Source: Pseudomonas marincola (GTDB taxonomy: Bacteria; Pseudomonadota; Gammaproteobacteria; Pseudomonadales; Pseudomonadaceae). From it: DNA of 64,000 nt. The stretch lies in the NCBI RefSeq assembly GCF_900116605.1, contig NZ_FPBC01000010.1, forward strand, positions 62,001 through 126,000, read 5' to 3'. A program made the translations under genes and the position numbers. Below the pieces are notes generated by a model. It ran no database searches, was not told the origin of the DNA, and saw only the letters and a program-made list of their open reading frames with translations. This document shows positions 61,974 to 64,000 of this stretch, piece after piece (position 1 is the first letter of the stretch; the number at the start of each line of letters is the position of its first letter).

Positions 61974-63119
61974 TCAGCGAAAGCGACGGCCCGGATCATC
62001 GGTACTGACTTCGAGCGACAAGCCTTCGGTGAGACTCGACAAATGATCGCCATCGCCTTCGGAAGCCAGCTTGATCATCAGGCGCAAGTCGTTCGCCGAG
62101 TCGGCATAGGCCAAGGCGTTTTCGTAAGTGATTTCACCGTCGCTGTAGAGCTTGTACAGAGCCTGATCGAATGTCTGCATGCCCTGCTCCGAAGAGCGCT
62201 TCATCAACTCCTTGAGCTGATGCACTTCGCCCTTGCGGATCAGGTCGGCTGCCAGCGGCGTATTGATCAGCACTTCAATCACCGCGCGGCGGCCTTTGCC
62301 GTCGGGTGTCGGGATCAGTTGCTGAGCGACAATTGCCTTGAGGTTAAGCGACAGGTCCATCCAGACCTGGCTTTGCCGGTCTGCCGGGAAGAAGTTGATA
62401 ATCCGGTCCAGCGCCTGGTTGGCGTTGTTGGCGTGCAGTGTGGCCAGACACAGGTGGCCGGTTTCGGCGAATGCGACGGCGTGATCCATGGTCTCGCGCG
62501 AGCGCACCTCACCAATCAAGATCACATCCGGCGCCTGGCGCAGGGTGTTTTTCAGCGCCACTTCGAACGATTCAGTGTCGATGCCGACTTCGCGCTGAGT
62601 GACGATGCAATTCTGGTGCTGGTGAATGAATTCGATCGGGTCTTCGATGGAAATGATGTGGCCGCTGCTGTTCTTGTTGCGATAGCCAATCATCGCCGCC
62701 AGCGAGGTCGATTTACCGGTACCGGTAGCGCCCACAAACAACACCAGACCACGCTTGGTCAGGGCCAGTTTTTTCAGCACTTCCGGCAGCTTCAACTCTT
62801 CGAGCGTAGGGATGTTGGTTTCGATACGGCGCAGCACCATGCCAGCCAGGTTGCGCTGGTAGAAGGCACTCACCCGGAAACGCCCGATTCCGCGAGCGCT
62901 GATTGCAAAGTTGCACTCATGGTTCTCGGCAAAGTCACGGCGCTGCTGGTCATTCATGACCGCGTGCACTGTTTCACGGGTTTGCTCGGGTGACATCGGC
63001 GTTTTGGTGATCGGCAAGATTTTGCCATTGACCTTCATCGATGGCGGAATACCGGCTGTAATGAAAAGATCGGAGCCGCCCTTTTCGACCATCAGACGTA
63101 ATAGTTTTTCAAAGTCCAT
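61974..63119 (-). CDS. pilU: PilU, type IV pilus retraction ATPase
   Basis: This 381-residue hexameric ATPase of the PilT subfamily has the N-terminal segment FEKLLRLMVEKGGSDLFITA, Walker A GATGTGKSTSLAAM, Asp-box EDPIEFIHQHQNC, Walker B PDVILIGEVRSRETM and His-box HLCLATLHANN. PilU helps PilT retract the pilus. The C-terminal tail (DPGRRFR) is typical. It lies 177 bp downstream of pilT on the same strand, the P. aeruginosa order. Confidence 0.97.
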   Translation of the reverse strand: MDFEKLLRLMVEKGGSDLFITAGIPPSMKVNGKILPITKTPMSPEQTRETVHAVMNDQQRRDFAENHECNFAISARGIGRFRVSAFYQRNLAGMVLRRIETNIPTLEELKLPEVLKKLALTKRGLVLFVGATGTGKSTSLAAMIGYRNKNSSGHIISIEDPIEFIHQHQNCIVTQREVGIDTESFEVALKNTLRQAPDVILIGEVRSRETMDHAVAFAETGHLCLATLHANNANQALDRIINFFPADRQSQVWMDLSLNLKAIVAQQLIPTPDGKGRRAVIEVLINTPLAADLIRKGEVHQLKELMKRSSEQGMQTFDQALYKLYSDGEITYENALAYADSANDLRLMIKLASEGDGDHLSSLTEGLSLEVSTDDPGRRFR

Positions 63120-63296
63120 GGGTCTCTCGCCTTACACCAAATTGCACCTGCAGCCGACTGCCGCTGGCACGTTCATTACCATTTATCCAGCGAGGCAGCC
63201 TTGCGACCGCCTCGTTGCTGCGTGTTGTTTCGGCCGGCGGCTGGGCTGCCGACATTCCAGCGGTGCAACGCGCGCCTTGCGGCGGCGGTTGCCAAG

Positions 63297-64000
63297 CTAG
63301 AAGTTCTCTGGGTTTTTAGCCTTCTCTTTGGCCATGTCTCGGCCGATTAGGCCTTTGCTGACCAGGGTTTTCAGGCATGAATCCAGAGTTTGCATGCCCA
63401 GCGAGCCACCGGTCTGGATGGCGGAATACATCTGCGCAACCTTGTCTTCACGGATCAGGTTACGAATCGCCGGCGTGCCGATCATGATTTCGTGGGCGGC
63501 AACACGGCCACCGCCGATTTTCTTCAGCAGGGTTTGCGAAATAACCGCCTGCAATGATTCGGAGAGCATCGAGCGAACCATCGACTTCTCTTCCGCCGGG
63601 AACACGTCAACCACACGGTCGATGGTCTTGGCAGCAGAGGTGGTGTGCAGCGTACCGAACACCAGGTGGCCGGTTTCAGCAGCGGTCAGGGCCAAGCGAA
63701 TGGTTTCCAGATCGCGCAATTCGCCGACCAGAATGATATCCGGGTCTTCACGCAGCGCCGAGCGCAATGCTTCAGAGAAGCCAAGCGTGTCACGGTGAAC
63801 TTCACGCTGGTTGACCAGACACTTCTTCGACTCGTGAACGAATTCGATCGGGTCTTCGATGGTCAGAATATGTTGGTACTTGGTGGTGTTGAGGTAGTCG
63901 AGCATCGCCGCCAGCGTGGTCGATTTACCCGAACCGGTTGGCCCCGTAACCAGTACCAGACCGCGCGGCACATCGGTGATCTTGCGGAACACCTCACCCA
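63297..64000 (-). CDS. pilT: PilT, type IV pilus retraction ATPase (5' part outside window)
   Basis: About 234 C-terminal residues are visible, and the frame is open through the right edge. The edge codons read GEVFRK, which match the region just before the Walker A of PilT. The GTG at 63992 is therefore an internal valine, not a start. Walker A is TGPTGSGKSTTLAAM, Walker B DPDIILVGELRDLETI and His-box HLVFGTLHTTSA. The AIRNLIREDK segment carries the PilT AIRNLIRE signature. The usual length is about 344, so roughly 110 residues are missing. PilT powers pilus retraction and twitching, the output of the Pil-Chp system. Confidence 0.96.
   Translation of the reverse strand, partial: GEVFRKITDVPRGLVLVTGPTGSGKSTTLAAMLDYLNTTKYQHILTIEDPIEFVHESKKCLVNQREVHRDTLGFSEALRSALREDPDIILVGELRDLETIRLALTAAETGHLVFGTLHTTSAAKTIDRVVDVFPAEEKSMVRSMLSESLQAVISQTLLKKIGGGRVAAHEIMIGTPAIRNLIREDKVAQMYSAIQTGGSLGMQTLDSCLKTLVSKGLIGRDMAKEKAKNPENF

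Noticed and set aside
63297..63992. A complete 231-residue ATPase starting at 63992
   Set aside because: The frame continues to the window edge and matches PilT upstream of that codon, so this is a truncated view of pilT and not a short gene.

Overview
This window is chromosomal DNA from a Pseudomonas-type gammaproteobacterium. Nearly every gene reads as a close relative of a known Pseudomonas protein, and the gene order can be matched, from memory, to two P. aeruginosa PAO1 segments: about PA0546-PA0555 (metK to fba) and about PA0395-PA0444 (pilT to the pyrimidine-catabolism genes). Here the two segments are neighbours. It is not P. aeruginosa: mexR-mexAB-oprM is missing between rhlE and the yceI gene, chpD and chpE are missing after chpC, and there are REP-doublet arrays and some accessory genes. 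No tRNA, rRNA, CRISPR array, prophage or insertion sequence is visible.

Layout. 1-3380 is the start of a large alpha-2-macroglobulin lipoprotein that runs off the left edge. 3551-6432 is a three-gene cluster: MATE exporter, GAF-GGDEF cyclase and a DUF2214 membrane protein. A two-way terminator separates it from the leftward central-carbon cluster tkt-epd-pgk-(two small lipoproteins)-fba (6516-12658). 12839-15274 holds a GST-like gene and an FG-GAP/UnbV repeat protein. 15451-17806 is an ArsR-methyltransferase fusion gene with metK, behind a perfect 34-nt palindrome. 17977-20654 holds ligB, a cytochrome c' lipoprotein and a MAPEG protein. 20753-30121 is the reductive pyrimidine/hydantoin catabolic island: amidohydrolase and NCS1 permease leftward, hydA-preT-preA rightward, and a TetR/RutR-type regulator. 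It contains a five-unit REP-doublet array.

30188-32747 is the S-adenosylhomocysteine recycling unit: promoter, SAH riboswitch, ahcY and metF. Then come rhlE (RhlE2 type), a REP pair, yceI and cytochrome b561 (leftward), bioA, a second REP-doublet array and rsmE. 39490-52685 is the complete leftward pilGHIJK-chpABC chemosensory system, with a 2414-residue ChpA. Divergent from it are gshB, tonB (TonB3 type), algH/yqgE, ruvX, pyrR, pyrB and a catalytically dead pyrC'. After a terminator come an EgtB-EgtD fusion for ergothioneine synthesis, a double-TM2 protein, pilU, and pilT, which runs off the right edge.

How the genes work together. metK makes SAM, methyltransferases turn it into SAH, AhcY splits SAH under riboswitch control, and MetF supplies methyl-folate to remake methionine. 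The Pil-Chp system and the PilT/PilU motors both serve type IV pilus twitching, and TonB3 has been linked to twitching in P. aeruginosa. Pyrimidine breakdown (PreTA, HydA, amidohydrolase, permease) and synthesis (PyrR, PyrB, PyrC') are both present. The least ordinary items are the REP-doublet arrays with a nested, cloverleaf-like fold, the EgtB-EgtD fusion, the palindrome before the ArsR-methyltransferase gene, and an in-frame hexanucleotide repeat inside chpA.
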